From Salegentibacter holothuriorum (GTDB taxonomy: Bacteria; Bacteroidota; Bacteroidia; Flavobacteriales; Flavobacteriaceae): a stretch of DNA of 64,000 nucleotides. Positions 1 to 8,406 of the stretch are shown piece after piece. A program made the position numbers and the translations under genes. The stretch is from assembly GCF_900168045.1 (NCBI RefSeq), contig NZ_FUYY01000007.1, forward strand, positions 1 through 64,000. The letters run 5' to 3'. The stretch's first letter is position 1; each line of letters opens with the position of its first letter. A model generated the notes under the pieces. The model was not told the origin of the DNA, searched no databases, and worked only from the letters and a program-made list of their open reading frames with translations.

Positions 1-164
1 ATCTCTTCGGTTAATTCTAAAAATAAGAGTTCCCCATCATCCAGTTTAGTTTTTCCGCATTTATAAAGCAATTTTAAAGCAAAAAAGAATTGCAGCTTTT
101 TCGCATAGCCTTGTTGCTGTGCGTTTATAAAAAGCTGAATGGGAACTGATATTTCCGAAGTCAT
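1..164 (-). CDS. Partial hypothetical protein, cut by window edge
   Basis: An open frame on the minus strand begins with ATG at 164-162 and runs off the left edge, giving about 54 residues beginning MTSEISVPIQLF and ending in an acidic stretch. It starts 2 bases after the stop codon of the upstream HTH gene, so the two are almost certainly co-transcribed. No family is recognised. In Bacteroidota mobile elements, small HTH/excisionase-like genes are often followed by a gene of unknown function, which this fits. The frame is open throughout the visible part. The C-terminus is not visible. Confidence 0.5.
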   Translation of the reverse strand, partial: MTSEISVPIQLFINAQQQGYAKKLQFFFALKLLYKCGKTKLDDGELLFLELTEE

Positions 165-165
165 T

Positions 166-459
166 TCACAAAGAATTGGAACAGAGCCTGTTTTTTCTAT
201 GCCGAGTGATAAAATCTTTAATATCCTTCAGGCTATAATAGATTTTTCCCTTCACCTGTGCGTATTCAATAAGGCCATCTTCCCGCCAGTTTTGCGCTGT
301 TTTAGCACTTATCTTGAATAGCTGGATAAAATCGGCATTATCCAGTAGAATAATTCCGGGGTCTTTGATCTGCCGTATCCTGAATTCCCTGGTGAGCTGT
401 TCTATTTTTGTTTCCAGGGAATGCATACTTACTAAAAATGGATGCATGTTTTCTTTCAT
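166..459 (-). CDS. Excisionase/MerR-like helix-turn-helix protein
   Basis: A 97-residue protein. Residues 1-35 are helical, and residues about 40-90 carry a helix-turn-helix module of the kind found in Bacteroidota conjugative transposons: a segment 'LFKISAKTAQNWREDGLI' is followed by a basic wing 'KGKIYYSLKDIKDFI'. Such proteins bind DNA and act as excisionases or regulators of integrated elements. Its stop lies 2 bp before the start of the next frame, indicating an operon. An alternative start is Met5. A mobile-element origin is inferred from the fold and from the BfmA gene 2 kb away. No integrase is visible in the window. Confidence 0.65.
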   Translation of the reverse strand: MKENMHPFLVSMHSLETKIEQLTREFRIRQIKDPGIILLDNADFIQLFKISAKTAQNWREDGLIEYAQVKGKIYYSLKDIKDFITRHRKNRLCSNSL

Positions 460-1178
460 GGTTTCATCATTTTGTCATTACATTTTTTTTGAATCGATAG
501 CAATCTCCTCCGAAAATTGTTCTTTTCCGGAAGCAATCATTTTTAAAAACATTTGTCCCAGGACAAATATTTTGAACAATCTGCCTTAAACCAATACCGG
601 TTTAAAAGGAATTAATTCCAAGAATGATTTTTTAGATACGTACTCTTGTCGGCGAAGTCAAATCAAAAATATGGACAAGTAAGTACTTCGAAAATTGCTG
701 TATTTCAGCTCTTTAAAATTAAATAATATTTTGATTTTAAAATAGTTAAGGGTGAATTTTTTGGCAACATTAAATTTGATACCATTTGGGATATTTTGAT
801 AATATTAAACTTAAAAAGCAGCCTTCAAGATCACAAAATCAACCAAAAGACACTAAATAAAATGATGGCTTTAAAAACATTTACTTTTTTCATCTGGAGC
901 ATTTTCCTTTTTGATGTCGAAAAAGGGCTAAAAGTAGAGAGGGATGAAAAATTTTAGTTCTTAATTTTCATTTACTTCTTTCAGCGCCTTCGCATTACCT
1001 TTTGATGCTCTTGCAGCTTCAAGCTTTGAAATTATAGAGGAGCTATAAATAGCCTGTCGGTTTATGCGCTCCGTTTAATTTCAAAGCTTGTTTCTTTTGC
1101 AGCAAAAGGGAAAGCGGCAGGAAAGAGGTTTTAAAAGAAAAAAAACTAAAATCTGGATCGGTAAATTATTTATAAAAA
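460..1178. other. Non-coding stretch with a large stem-loop and a coding remnant
   Basis: No convincing gene was found. Positions 551-568 are a palindrome (ATTTGTCC, 2-nt spacer, GGACAAAT). Positions 1020-1034 and 1076-1090 form perfect 15-bp inverted arms (CAAGCTTTGAAATTA). Inside them, GGAGC (1039-1043) pairs with GCTCC (1068-1072), and ATAAA (1045-1049) with TTTAT (1061-1065), so about 71 nt could fold as one long hairpin. On the minus strand, about 1077 to 961 reads as an open frame ending 'KLEAARASKGNAKALKEVN' then stop. It has no start codon and may be the tail of a lost gene. The rest is AT-rich with no other signal seen. Confidence 0.4.
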
Positions 1179-1252
1179 ATGAGTTGATTGTCAATTCTTA
1201 ATTGACTCATAAAAGAACTATATTTGAGTTGATTGATTTAATTAATTGACTC
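1179..1252 (+). promoter_or_regulatory. Double inverted-repeat operator/promoter of the first Fic gene
   Basis: Two copies of an imperfect palindrome of the form GAGTTGATT...AATTGACTC lie at 1181-1208 and 1226-1252, 45 bp apart. The second ends exactly at the ATG (1253). Between them, TATATTTG (1219-1226) matches the Bacteroidota -7 consensus TAnnTTTG and abuts the second copy. The layout suggests repression by a protein that binds both copies, probably the Fic protein's own C-terminal winged helix. The second Fic gene at 40150 has the same layout with different arms. Confidence 0.6.
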
Positions 1253-2356
1253 ATGAAATATAATTGGCAACAACCGGACTGGCCAGATTTTAAATATTCA
1301 ACGAAAGACCTGGAACCTCTTTTGTATAAATTTTCAGAACGTGCCGGTAGGATTGATGGGATCCTGAAAGGTCTCCCTGAAGAAACCCAGTATAATACCT
1401 TAATTGAGTTATTAGTTGCTGAAGCCATCAAAACTTCAGCGATTGAGGGGGAATTTTTGAGTCGAAATGATGTCATGTCTTCTATTAAAAATAATTTAGG
1501 ATTGAATATACCAGAAGAGCCGGTAAAAGATAAACGAGCCCAGGGGATTTCTGAATTAATGATCTATGCTCAAAAAAGTTTTCGGGAGCCCTTAACTCAG
1601 GACAGCCTTTTCAAATGGCATAAAATGTTGATGAAGGGGAATCATAATATAGAAAGCGGGGTATGGCGATCCCATACTGAACCTATGCAGATAGTTTCAG
1701 GGGCAATGGGAAAAGAGATTATCCATTTTGAGGCGCCACCATCGGCTCGTATTCCAAAAGAAATGAAAGATTTCCTGAAGTGGTTTAATGCTACAGCCCT
1801 GGAAAAAGAGAAGGTAATAACCCAACCAATTATAAGGGCAGCTATAGCACACCTCTATTTTGAAAGCATCCATCCGTTTGAGGACGGGAATGGACGGATT
1901 GGACGTGCGATCTCGGAAAAAGCTTTGTCCCAGTATTTTGCAAGACCCGTGCTATTGAGTTTGTCCAAGGCAATGGAAGCCAGTAAAAAAGACTATTATA
2001 ATGCTTTAAAACGTGGGCAGCGATCTAATGAAATAACTGATTGGATATTTTATTTTGTTAGTATCAGTCTCGAGGCGCAAAAGGATACCGAGGGGTTACT
2101 ACAATTCATTCTAAAAAAGACAAAGTTTTTTGACAGGCACAAGGGAGTATTAAACAACCGGCAAACGAAATTGGTGAAGCGAATGCTTGAAGCTGGACCG
2201 CAGGGATTTGAAGGAGGAATTAATACCCGGAAATATGTTTCCCTAACCCGAACGTCAAGAGCTACAGCTACTCGTGATCTGCAGGACTTATTAGAGAAAG
2301 AGGTATTGATCAGAATTGGAAAAGGGAGAAGCACCAGATACGATTTGAATATATAG
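1253..2356 (+). CDS. Fic family protein (AMPylator) with DUF4172 and C-terminal winged helix
   Basis: A 367-residue Fic-domain protein; the family transfers AMP or other nucleotide moieties to target-protein hydroxyls. The N-terminal region (about 1-90) is DUF4172-like and carries the inhibitory motif T61-SAI-E65-G66, matching (S/T)xxxE(G/N), which normally blocks the active site in cis. The catalytic motif HPFEDGNGRIGR begins at His207 and is intact. The C-terminal 80 residues end in a winged helix ('TSRATATRDLQDLLEKEVL'), so the protein can probably bind DNA. The start codon directly follows an inverted repeat, leaving no room for a Shine-Dalgarno site. It is closely related to the Fic protein at 40150-41241. 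Cellular targets are unknown; autoregulation is inferred from the operator. Confidence 0.88.
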   Translation: MKYNWQQPDWPDFKYSTKDLEPLLYKFSERAGRIDGILKGLPEETQYNTLIELLVAEAIKTSAIEGEFLSRNDVMSSIKNNLGLNIPEEPVKDKRAQGISELMIYAQKSFREPLTQDSLFKWHKMLMKGNHNIESGVWRSHTEPMQIVSGAMGKEIIHFEAPPSARIPKEMKDFLKWFNATALEKEKVITQPIIRAAIAHLYFESIHPFEDGNGRIGRAISEKALSQYFARPVLLSLSKAMEASKKDYYNALKRGQRSNEITDWIFYFVSISLEAQKDTEGLLQFILKKTKFFDRHKGVLNNRQTKLVKRMLEAGPQGFEGGINTRKYVSLTRTSRATATRDLQDLLEKEVLIRIGKGRSTRYDLNI

Positions 2357-2431
2357 CAGGAAAAAATGAAATTTTTTCTCAGGTTGAAGTCTTTTCAGGA
2401 ATACCTGAGTCAAAAAACCATGAAGTGTCTG

Positions 2432-2788
2432 TTATTTATAAAAATCGGGATGGGTATCATCTTGCTCATAGTCCCTTTTCCGATTCGAGTAACTATTTTT
2501 AGGATCTGCAGCTTCCATCAGCGCTTGTAAAATAGCCAAAGTGGGGTTTACTTTATTCTTCTCCATATCCCTGGTTATTGCTATCACTGCATTGATCCTT
2601 TTCTTAATGATGTTTTCAATTCGCCTGCCGGTGGGTCCAAAATTTTCTTTTGGAGAAATCTCATTGTAGAAGAAAAAATCAAGCATTCCGGCCATAGCTT
2701 CCGAATGCGTTTTGTAATGCGTTCGAGAAAATTGCTGAAAGCGTTCGGCTATTTTCTTTTCGATAGTAATGTTTTTAACCTCCTTCAT
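2432..2788 (-). CDS. bfmA: BfmA/BtgA-type mobilisation protein
   Basis: A 118-residue protein resembling the BfmA/BtgA mobilisation proteins of Bacteroidota mobilisable elements. It has an N-terminal 'KNITIEKKIAERFQQFS' segment, a helical 'HSEAMAGMLDFFFYNEISP' core, and the characteristic 'RRIENIIKKRINAVIAITRD' stretch at about residues 55-75. These proteins bind oriT DNA as relaxosome accessories and normally act with a relaxase. No relaxase is present here, so the gene is probably a remnant or depends on factors in trans. It lies tail-to-tail with the Fic gene. A structured DNA segment 135-200 bp upstream of its start is a candidate oriT. Confidence 0.75.
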   Translation of the reverse strand: MKEVKNITIEKKIAERFQQFSRTHYKTHSEAMAGMLDFFFYNEISPKENFGPTGRRIENIIKKRINAVIAITRDMEKNKVNPTLAILQALMEAADPKNSYSNRKRDYEQDDTHPDFYK

Positions 2789-2922
2789 AATTCAGTCTTT
2801 TTTTAAGGTTTACTGGTTTTTTGAACCATTTTATAGGGGTTTCAAGCCCAAAACCAGTAAATCCGTATTTCCAAAATATTTTAATGTTTTTTAAACGATT
2901 GATAATCAGTATATTAAAATAA

Positions 2923-2987
2923 AAAAGGTAGATCTAACATCGCTTTGCGGGTTATCCTCTTGCTCTACCTTTTCGTCCCGCAGGGAC
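2923..2987. other. Structured DNA upstream of bfmA, candidate oriT
   Basis: AAAAGGTAGA (2923-2932) is a perfect inverted partner of TCTACCTTTT (2964-2973). GCGGG (2947-2951), inside that loop, pairs with CCCGC (2977-2981) outside it, giving an interleaved, pseudoknot-like layout. GTCCC-GCA-GGGAC (2975-2987) can form an alternative small hairpin. Position and structure resemble the inverted repeats beside nic sites, but no nic consensus could be recognised. The rest of 2789-3276 shows no gene. Confidence 0.3.
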
Positions 2988-3276
2988 AAAAACTTCAACT
3001 ATTAAATCGAATTTAATAGCGCTTTCAATAGGTAAGAACTGAATCCTATTTTTTATGATTTGAAAAGAAAATATTTGGAATTAATAATAGGAATAAGACT
3101 GAATAATTGAGGAATCTATAAAATAAAAATATGAAGAATATGCTTCTTTATGGAACTGGTAATATGGGATACTTCAGAAGTGAAATTTGGATAAAGTGAG
3201 ACGATTAACAATTTTAATCATCTCCAACTGAAATTTGTTACGTAGTATTATGGAGATTAATTCATAACTTATGGCA

Positions 3277-4938
3277 TCATTCCCTTTTTTGGGTGTTGGA
3301 ATACTCCTTTAAAAGCACATTCAATATTTTATGATTTAGCGAATAATCAACCGGTAAATCGATGACTTGTACTCCTTTTGCGTTCAAGGCTATTTTTAAA
3401 ATATCTTTAAAATTTTCAACGGAAGTTGGCCTATATCCGGTTGCCCCAAAACTTTCTGCATACTTTAAAAAATCAGGATTGTTATATTCTAAACCATAAT
3501 CTTTAAAACCTTCTCCTTCTTGCTTCCATTTTATCATTCCGTAGGCATTATCATTTAAAATGATGACAACCATATCGAGCTCCATTCGTATAGCGGTTTC
3601 CAGTTCTTGCGAATTCATCATAAATCCGCCATCGCCGTTAATGGAAATCACTTTTCGATCTGGGTATAATTCCTTGGTCATTATTGCAGAAGGCAAACCA
3701 GCACCCATCGTGGCCAGTGCGTTGTCCAGTAGGACACTATTTTGCCTGTAAGCGGGGTAATTTCTGGCAAACCATATTTTGTACATTCCATTATCCAGGG
3801 TTATAATCCCATCTTCAGGTATCGTGTCTCTTATTATTTTTAAGCAACGTTGCGGTAAGATTGGGAAACGATCATCCTGTTGATATTTTGCCAAATGCGA
3901 GGAAACATTTTCTTTTATTTTAAGAAAAAAATCGATGTTCCATTGTTTTGCATTTGGTTTTAAAGCCGATGTTAATTGAGAGACACTATTTGCAATATCG
4001 CCTATCACGTTAAGTTGTGGGAAATAAACTTCATCTACTTGTGCAGGGAAAAAATTAAGATGAATTACTTTTCTATCATCCTTATGATGCATAAAAAACG
4101 GCGGTTTTTCTATGGTATCATGCCCTACATTAATAATTAGATCTGATTTACTTATGGCTTCGTGCAAAAAATCAAAATCAGAAAGTGCAGCGGTGCCTAG
4201 ATATAACGGATGCCGCTCATCTATAATCCCTTTTCCCATTTGAGTATTAAAAAACGGAATCCCCAGTTCATCGACAAACTTTGTTAGGGCAACACTGGCA
4301 CGTTTGCGATTAGCACCTGCACCTAATAGTAACAGCGGTTTTTTTGCTGTCTTTATTAGCTTTGCCGCTTCGTCTATTGTTTTTGTACCCGCAAATGGGA
4401 TTTTAAAGTCTACTACATCAAAGAAATGAGGAGCTTCTATTTCTTCAGTTGCAATATCTTCCGGAAATTCCATATGTACTGTTCCCGGTCTTTCTTCCTG
4501 AGCCAGTCTAAAAGCTTCCCTCACAATAGAGGGTATGGTTGTGCCGTGCGATATTTGTCGGGTATATTTCGTGAGGGGGCGCATCATCTCAACCACATCA
4601 ATAATCTGAAATTTACCCTGTTTGCTTGTTTTTATCGGTTTTTGACCGGTAATTAAAACCAGTGGCATTGCCCCTAATTGCCCATAGGCAGCGGGTGTGA
4701 CCAGGTTAGTTGCACCAGGACCTAAAGTCGCGAGGCATACTCCAGCCTTTCCGGTAAGCCGTCCATAAGTCGCTGCCATAAAACCAGCGCCTTGTTCGTG
4801 GCGAGTTACTATAAATTTTATTTTTTTTGATTTTCGAAGGGATTCCAGAAAATCTATATTCTCTTCTCCTGGTAGGCCAAAAATATATTCAACACCTTCA
4901 TTTTCAAGCGATTTTATAAATACATCGGATGCTTTCAT
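3277..4938 (-). CDS. Acetolactate synthase large-subunit-like ThDP enzyme
   Basis: A 553-residue thiamine-diphosphate enzyme of the acetolactate synthase family, which condenses two pyruvates to 2-acetolactate with loss of CO2. The ThDP-activating glutamate is E48 in 'RHEQGAGFMAA'. A central domain covers about residues 190-330. The C-terminal ThDP/Mg site has 'GDGGFMMNSQE' followed by 'NDNAYGM' about 30 residues later. Length is normal for the family. It is a single gene with no regulatory small subunit and no ilv neighbours, so it may be a catabolic or AlsS-like form rather than the branched-chain amino-acid enzyme. Substrate preference cannot be read from the sequence; a related ThDP decarboxylase is the alternative. 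Nothing in its surroundings links it to the mobile genes. Confidence 0.8.
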   Translation of the reverse strand: MKASDVFIKSLENEGVEYIFGLPGEENIDFLESLRKSKKIKFIVTRHEQGAGFMAATYGRLTGKAGVCLATLGPGATNLVTPAAYGQLGAMPLVLITGQKPIKTSKQGKFQIIDVVEMMRPLTKYTRQISHGTTIPSIVREAFRLAQEERPGTVHMEFPEDIATEEIEAPHFFDVVDFKIPFAGTKTIDEAAKLIKTAKKPLLLLGAGANRKRASVALTKFVDELGIPFFNTQMGKGIIDERHPLYLGTAALSDFDFLHEAISKSDLIINVGHDTIEKPPFFMHHKDDRKVIHLNFFPAQVDEVYFPQLNVIGDIANSVSQLTSALKPNAKQWNIDFFLKIKENVSSHLAKYQQDDRFPILPQRCLKIIRDTIPEDGIITLDNGMYKIWFARNYPAYRQNSVLLDNALATMGAGLPSAIMTKELYPDRKVISINGDGGFMMNSQELETAIRMELDMVVIILNDNAYGMIKWKQEGEGFKDYGLEYNNPDFLKYAESFGATGYRPTSVENFKDILKIALNAKGVQVIDLPVDYSLNHKILNVLLKEYSNTQKRE

Positions 4939-5349
4939 TAAAGAGAATTTAATTAATATATGCCATTCAAAAAGGCATGTTTTGATATATGTAATTGTAC
5001 TAAACCATTGGCATTTAGCAGCGTTGGTACAATATACTCAAAATTTTTGGGTTGCCTATATAGCGATATACCTGGATTCAATTAATCCATCCATTGTCAT
5101 TGAACTGTCCGGACCGTCCCAACCCATTTCAATTTCCTTTTTAAACCCCGAATGACTTTTTCTATCTCCATTTAATTTAGTCAAGTCAAATTAATTGGTA
5201 CGGCTATCCTGAGACTTAATCTATCAGGCAGGATTGACCTAAAAGTTTTATCCTTTTTTATTTTTCAAGGTTGTTTTGTCGTTTTTTCAGGATCAATTTT
5301 AATGAACCTTTTTGACTGGAACCGAAACTTTTTCAAACACCCTGATAAA
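4939..5349. other. Intergenic region with a possible coding remnant
   Basis: It lies upstream of the acetolactate synthase-like gene and downstream of the TPR kinase. On the minus strand, a frame from about 5190 to the stop at 5056-5058 reads '...GFKKEIEMGWDGPDSSM...' for about 44 codons. It has no ATG; only a TTG at 5184-5182 could start it. It may be a tiny gene or the tail of a lost one. No family is recognised and no terminator hairpin was seen. Confidence 0.3.
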
Positions 5350-7272
5350 CTATACTGGAATCTGGATCAATATCTTCAATCCTTTATCCGGTTCAGTTTC
5401 TAAATGAAGTTTTCCTTTTACTGAAGAAATACGGTTTTCCATATTTAGAATGCCGTTTCCTGATTTAAGCCTTTCATTTGAAACCCCAAGCCCGTTATCG
5501 GAATATTGAATTTTTAATAAATTCTTTTCTTCAGAAAATATAATTGCCACCAAACTTGCTTTGCTGTGTTTATTCATATTAATCATTATCTCTTGCAGCA
5601 CTCTATAGATCACAAGCTTCTTTTCGGTATTTAAATCATTCCAGGCAATGGTTTTTTCCCCGCTTAAAATAAGTCTTGCATCCTTAGGACAAATGGAAGA
5701 GAGTGATGCCACGAGTTGATCGAGGTATCCCTCTCCGGTATTAATTTCCCTGTTTTCCCTTGATATATTTCGGGTACGGTTGTAAATGTGCTCAATTTTG
5801 TCCATCGTTGCTACAGGCGCAATTGCTTCTAAACTGCTCATCACATTATAAACATCATTGGCCAGCTCATCATGGATCTTTTTGGAAATTCTGGTTTCTG
5901 TTTTATGGGTCTCGCGAATCTTCTCTTTTGCGTGTTTCTGTCTCAGGTAGAAAAATCCGAATCCACCCGATACTATCAGCAATAATCCTCCAAGAGAGAG
6001 AATAATGATTTGATTTTTAAGTTCTTCTGCTTCCAGTATTTGTTTTATTGTTTCAGCCTCGAGATCATTAATTTCTTTTTGCTTTTGTTCCTCGTCCAAC
6101 CTAATCTTAGCAAAGAAATTTTTTGCCTTTAATTCGGCTTCCTGAATACTGTCATTTAAATGAAGGTACCTTTGGATATATTTTTCAGATTCTGCTGGAT
6201 CAGAAATTTTGAGTAAAAATTTAAGAGCATTCAATTCTGAAATTTTACTGTCATTTTTCCTGGCAGCTTCCAACGCCTTGACGGCATATTCTTTAGCCCG
6301 GGCCGGCTCTTTATTCAAATAATATTCTGAAAGATGGTTATAACTGGAGGTGAGGCCTTTTAGATCATTGTTTTCTAGCCTCATTTCCAGAGATCGGCTA
6401 AGATTATCTAATACACTGGTCGTGGAGTCATTCAGCCATTTAGTATAGGCAAGGTTGTCTATAAACCTGGCATGGGATTCCGCGTCAGCATATTCAGTTT
6501 TGGAGTTGATCAATTTCAGGTATTTAATTGCTTTATTAAAATTACCATTATCTCTGTATGCAAGGGCTATGTTATTCAGAAAGGTAAGGCTGTCTTCAGT
6601 TGAGATAGAATATTTAAGTGCCGACTCGTAATTCTCAATGGCATCTTCGTAAAAGCCACGCTCCCGGTTCGCAATGCCAATTTGATTTAGAGCGCTGCTT
6701 ATATAGGAGGAGTCCCTGGTCTTTAATAAAAGGCTTAACGCAAGAGCAGCATTTTCCTGACTTCCTGTATAATCTGACATGCTACTTTGTGCATTCGCCA
6801 TTTCCAGCGATCTTTTTCCGGCCCTCAGGCTATCTCCTATACTGAGAAACAGTTTCCGGGATAGAAAGGCATTCCTATATTTCTCTTTATAATTATTTAA
6901 ATATTGATGGATGATGGCTTTTCTATAGTACCCTAAGGCTTCAAAATAGGTATTGCCATTAGCGCTGGCACTTCCTATCATCTTCTCAGAATAGACCATG
7001 GAACTGTCGTATTCTTTAAGTCGGTTATATGTATATATCACCCCATCTAACAGGTAATATTCTATCGTATCATTTTCGATCACCGCAGAATCAAGGCCTT
7101 TTTTAAAATGTGCAAGCATTTTAGAGGGTTCCTTTCCTTTAATAGCCTTATTGAAGTAGTATTCTCCAGATCCTAATTTTATTTCTTTTGAAGTCTTTAC
7201 GGGTTTTTTATCACAACCAATAAGGGGGAAAATAGTCCATAGTAAGATTAGAATAAATCGGGGAGCTTGCAT
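5350..7272 (-). CDS. TPR-containing lipoprotein-type sensor histidine kinase
   Basis: A 640-residue sensor kinase. The N-terminus 'ILLWTIFPLIGC' is a lipoprotein-type signal (Cys20). Residues about 30-400 are tetratricopeptide repeats predicted to be periplasmic, followed by a coiled coil. One membrane helix lies near residues 418-440 ('IIILSLGGLLLIVSGGFGFF'). The cytoplasmic part has a HisKA_3-like box 'KKIHDELANDVYNV', an N box at 'EIMINMNKHSKA' and a G box 'DNGLGVSNERLKSGNGI'. This NarL-type kinase class usually signals to a receiver-HTH regulator encoded next door, but the nearest gene is a divergent LytTR regulator that has its own kinase. The only suitable regulator in the window is 55 kb away (63086-63751). 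Ligand unknown. Confidence 0.85.
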   Translation of the reverse strand: MQAPRFILILLWTIFPLIGCDKKPVKTSKEIKLGSGEYYFNKAIKGKEPSKMLAHFKKGLDSAVIENDTIEYYLLDGVIYTYNRLKEYDSSMVYSEKMIGSASANGNTYFEALGYYRKAIIHQYLNNYKEKYRNAFLSRKLFLSIGDSLRAGKRSLEMANAQSSMSDYTGSQENAALALSLLLKTRDSSYISSALNQIGIANRERGFYEDAIENYESALKYSISTEDSLTFLNNIALAYRDNGNFNKAIKYLKLINSKTEYADAESHARFIDNLAYTKWLNDSTTSVLDNLSRSLEMRLENNDLKGLTSSYNHLSEYYLNKEPARAKEYAVKALEAARKNDSKISELNALKFLLKISDPAESEKYIQRYLHLNDSIQEAELKAKNFFAKIRLDEEQKQKEINDLEAETIKQILEAEELKNQIIILSLGGLLLIVSGGFGFFYLRQKHAKEKIRETHKTETRISKKIHDELANDVYNVMSSLEAIAPVATMDKIEHIYNRTRNISRENREINTGEGYLDQLVASLSSICPKDARLILSGEKTIAWNDLNTEKKLVIYRVLQEIMINMNKHSKASLVAIIFSEEKNLLKIQYSDNGLGVSNERLKSGNGILNMENRISSVKGKLHLETEPDKGLKILIQIPV

Positions 7273-7653
7273 ACTGCGAAAATATATAAAAAAGTCGCTT
7301 AAATGGTGGCTTAGCTTATCAAATTAAGTATCCATTCCTGGTAGATATAAATGCATCATTAGGGGCTTATTCACTTCAATTAATCTTCTAAAATAAACAT
7401 GAATTTTTGATAATTTCCTGCCAGGCGGACTTGAGCTTAAAAGCTTTATTCAATCATTTTATTTATCGATATATTTTCAAAGCTTTTTGGCTCGTGTCCG
7501 TGACAATTTATAATGAACCTCTTTTGCTGAAACGCAGCTTTTGCGAAGTGAAAGGAAATGGGGTGATTGGTTTGTTTAGTTATAAGTACTTTTTTGTTCC
7601 AAGGTATTCGATAAGTATCTAAACAACTCATAATTTAATTGTAATTTTACTTT
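7273..7653. other. Divergent intergenic region between two signalling systems
   Basis: It separates the leftward TPR kinase from the rightward LytTR regulator, so it must hold both promoters. A weak -7-like TAATTTTA occurs about 20 bp before 7654. Open frames on either strand here have no recognisable features and are taken as chance. No palindrome or LytTR-type direct repeat was seen. Confidence 0.4.
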
Positions 7654-8406
7654 ATGATTAAGGCAGTAATTATAGACGATGAAATAAATGCGCAAAGTTT
7701 ACTTGAGAAAACCCTGAACAGGTATTTTCCAAATAGATTTAATATTGTCGAAAAATGTATTTCGGTGGATGCCGGTGTGCTTGCAATCAAAAAACACGAA
7801 CCCGACCTGGTTTTTTTAGATATTCAAATGCCTGAAAAGAATGGTTTTGAACTCTTCAAGTATTTTGAGGTTATAAATTTTGAAGTCATTTTTACCACTG
7901 CACACGATAAATTTGGCATTAAAGCAATAAAGCGTAGCGCACTGGATTATTTATTGAAACCAATTAATCATTTAGAATTAGCTGAAGCCATAAAAAAGTT
8001 TGAAAAGAAAAATGAAGGGAATTTTGCCCAAAGAAAATTATCCTTATTGCTAGAGAACCTAAATGTGAATGATCAAAATGTTAGTAAAATTGCTTTTCCT
8101 ACCCTGGAAGGATTTGAACTTATACATACCAATCAAATACTTTATTGTAAGGCAGAAAGTAATTACTGTAGCATTAAAAAAATTGACCGCTCAACAAAAA
8201 TAGCTTCGAAAACTTTAAAATTTGTAGAAGAAATACTTCCGGCCAATTCCTTTAAAAGAATTCATAAAAGTTACGTTATCAATTTAAATTACGTAGTTAG
8301 ATATTATAAGGCAAACAAGGAAATTGAATTAACCAATGGAGAGAAACTTCCTGTTTCCTTTCGAAAAGAAGAAGAGTTTATCAATGCCATATTACAAAAT
8401 TACTAA
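7654..8406 (+). CDS. LytTR-family response regulator
   Basis: A 250-residue response regulator. The receiver domain (1-120) has the acidic pair D8-D9, phospho-acceptor D56 in 'DLVFLDIQMP', the switch threonine in 'FTTAHD' and lysine in 'LLKPI'. A LytTR DNA-binding domain fills residues about 147-248 ('SFKRIHKSYVINLNYV'). It would bind direct-repeat promoter sites when phosphorylated. The cognate kinase gene overlaps its end by 23 bp, so the two form one transcription unit with translational coupling. Target genes are not evident: no 21-bp-spaced direct repeats were found near this pair. Confidence 0.9.
   Translation: MIKAVIIDDEINAQSLLEKTLNRYFPNRFNIVEKCISVDAGVLAIKKHEPDLVFLDIQMPEKNGFELFKYFEVINFEVIFTTAHDKFGIKAIKRSALDYLLKPINHLELAEAIKKFEKKNEGNFAQRKLSLLLENLNVNDQNVSKIAFPTLEGFELIHTNQILYCKAESNYCSIKKIDRSTKIASKTLKFVEEILPANSFKRIHKSYVINLNYVVRYYKANKEIELTNGEKLPVSFRKEEEFINAILQNY

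Noticed and set aside
8336-8384. Upstream start for the propeller kinase
   Set aside because: It would give a 71-bp overlap with the regulator and a non-signal-like leader; ATG 8384 gives a clean signal peptide.
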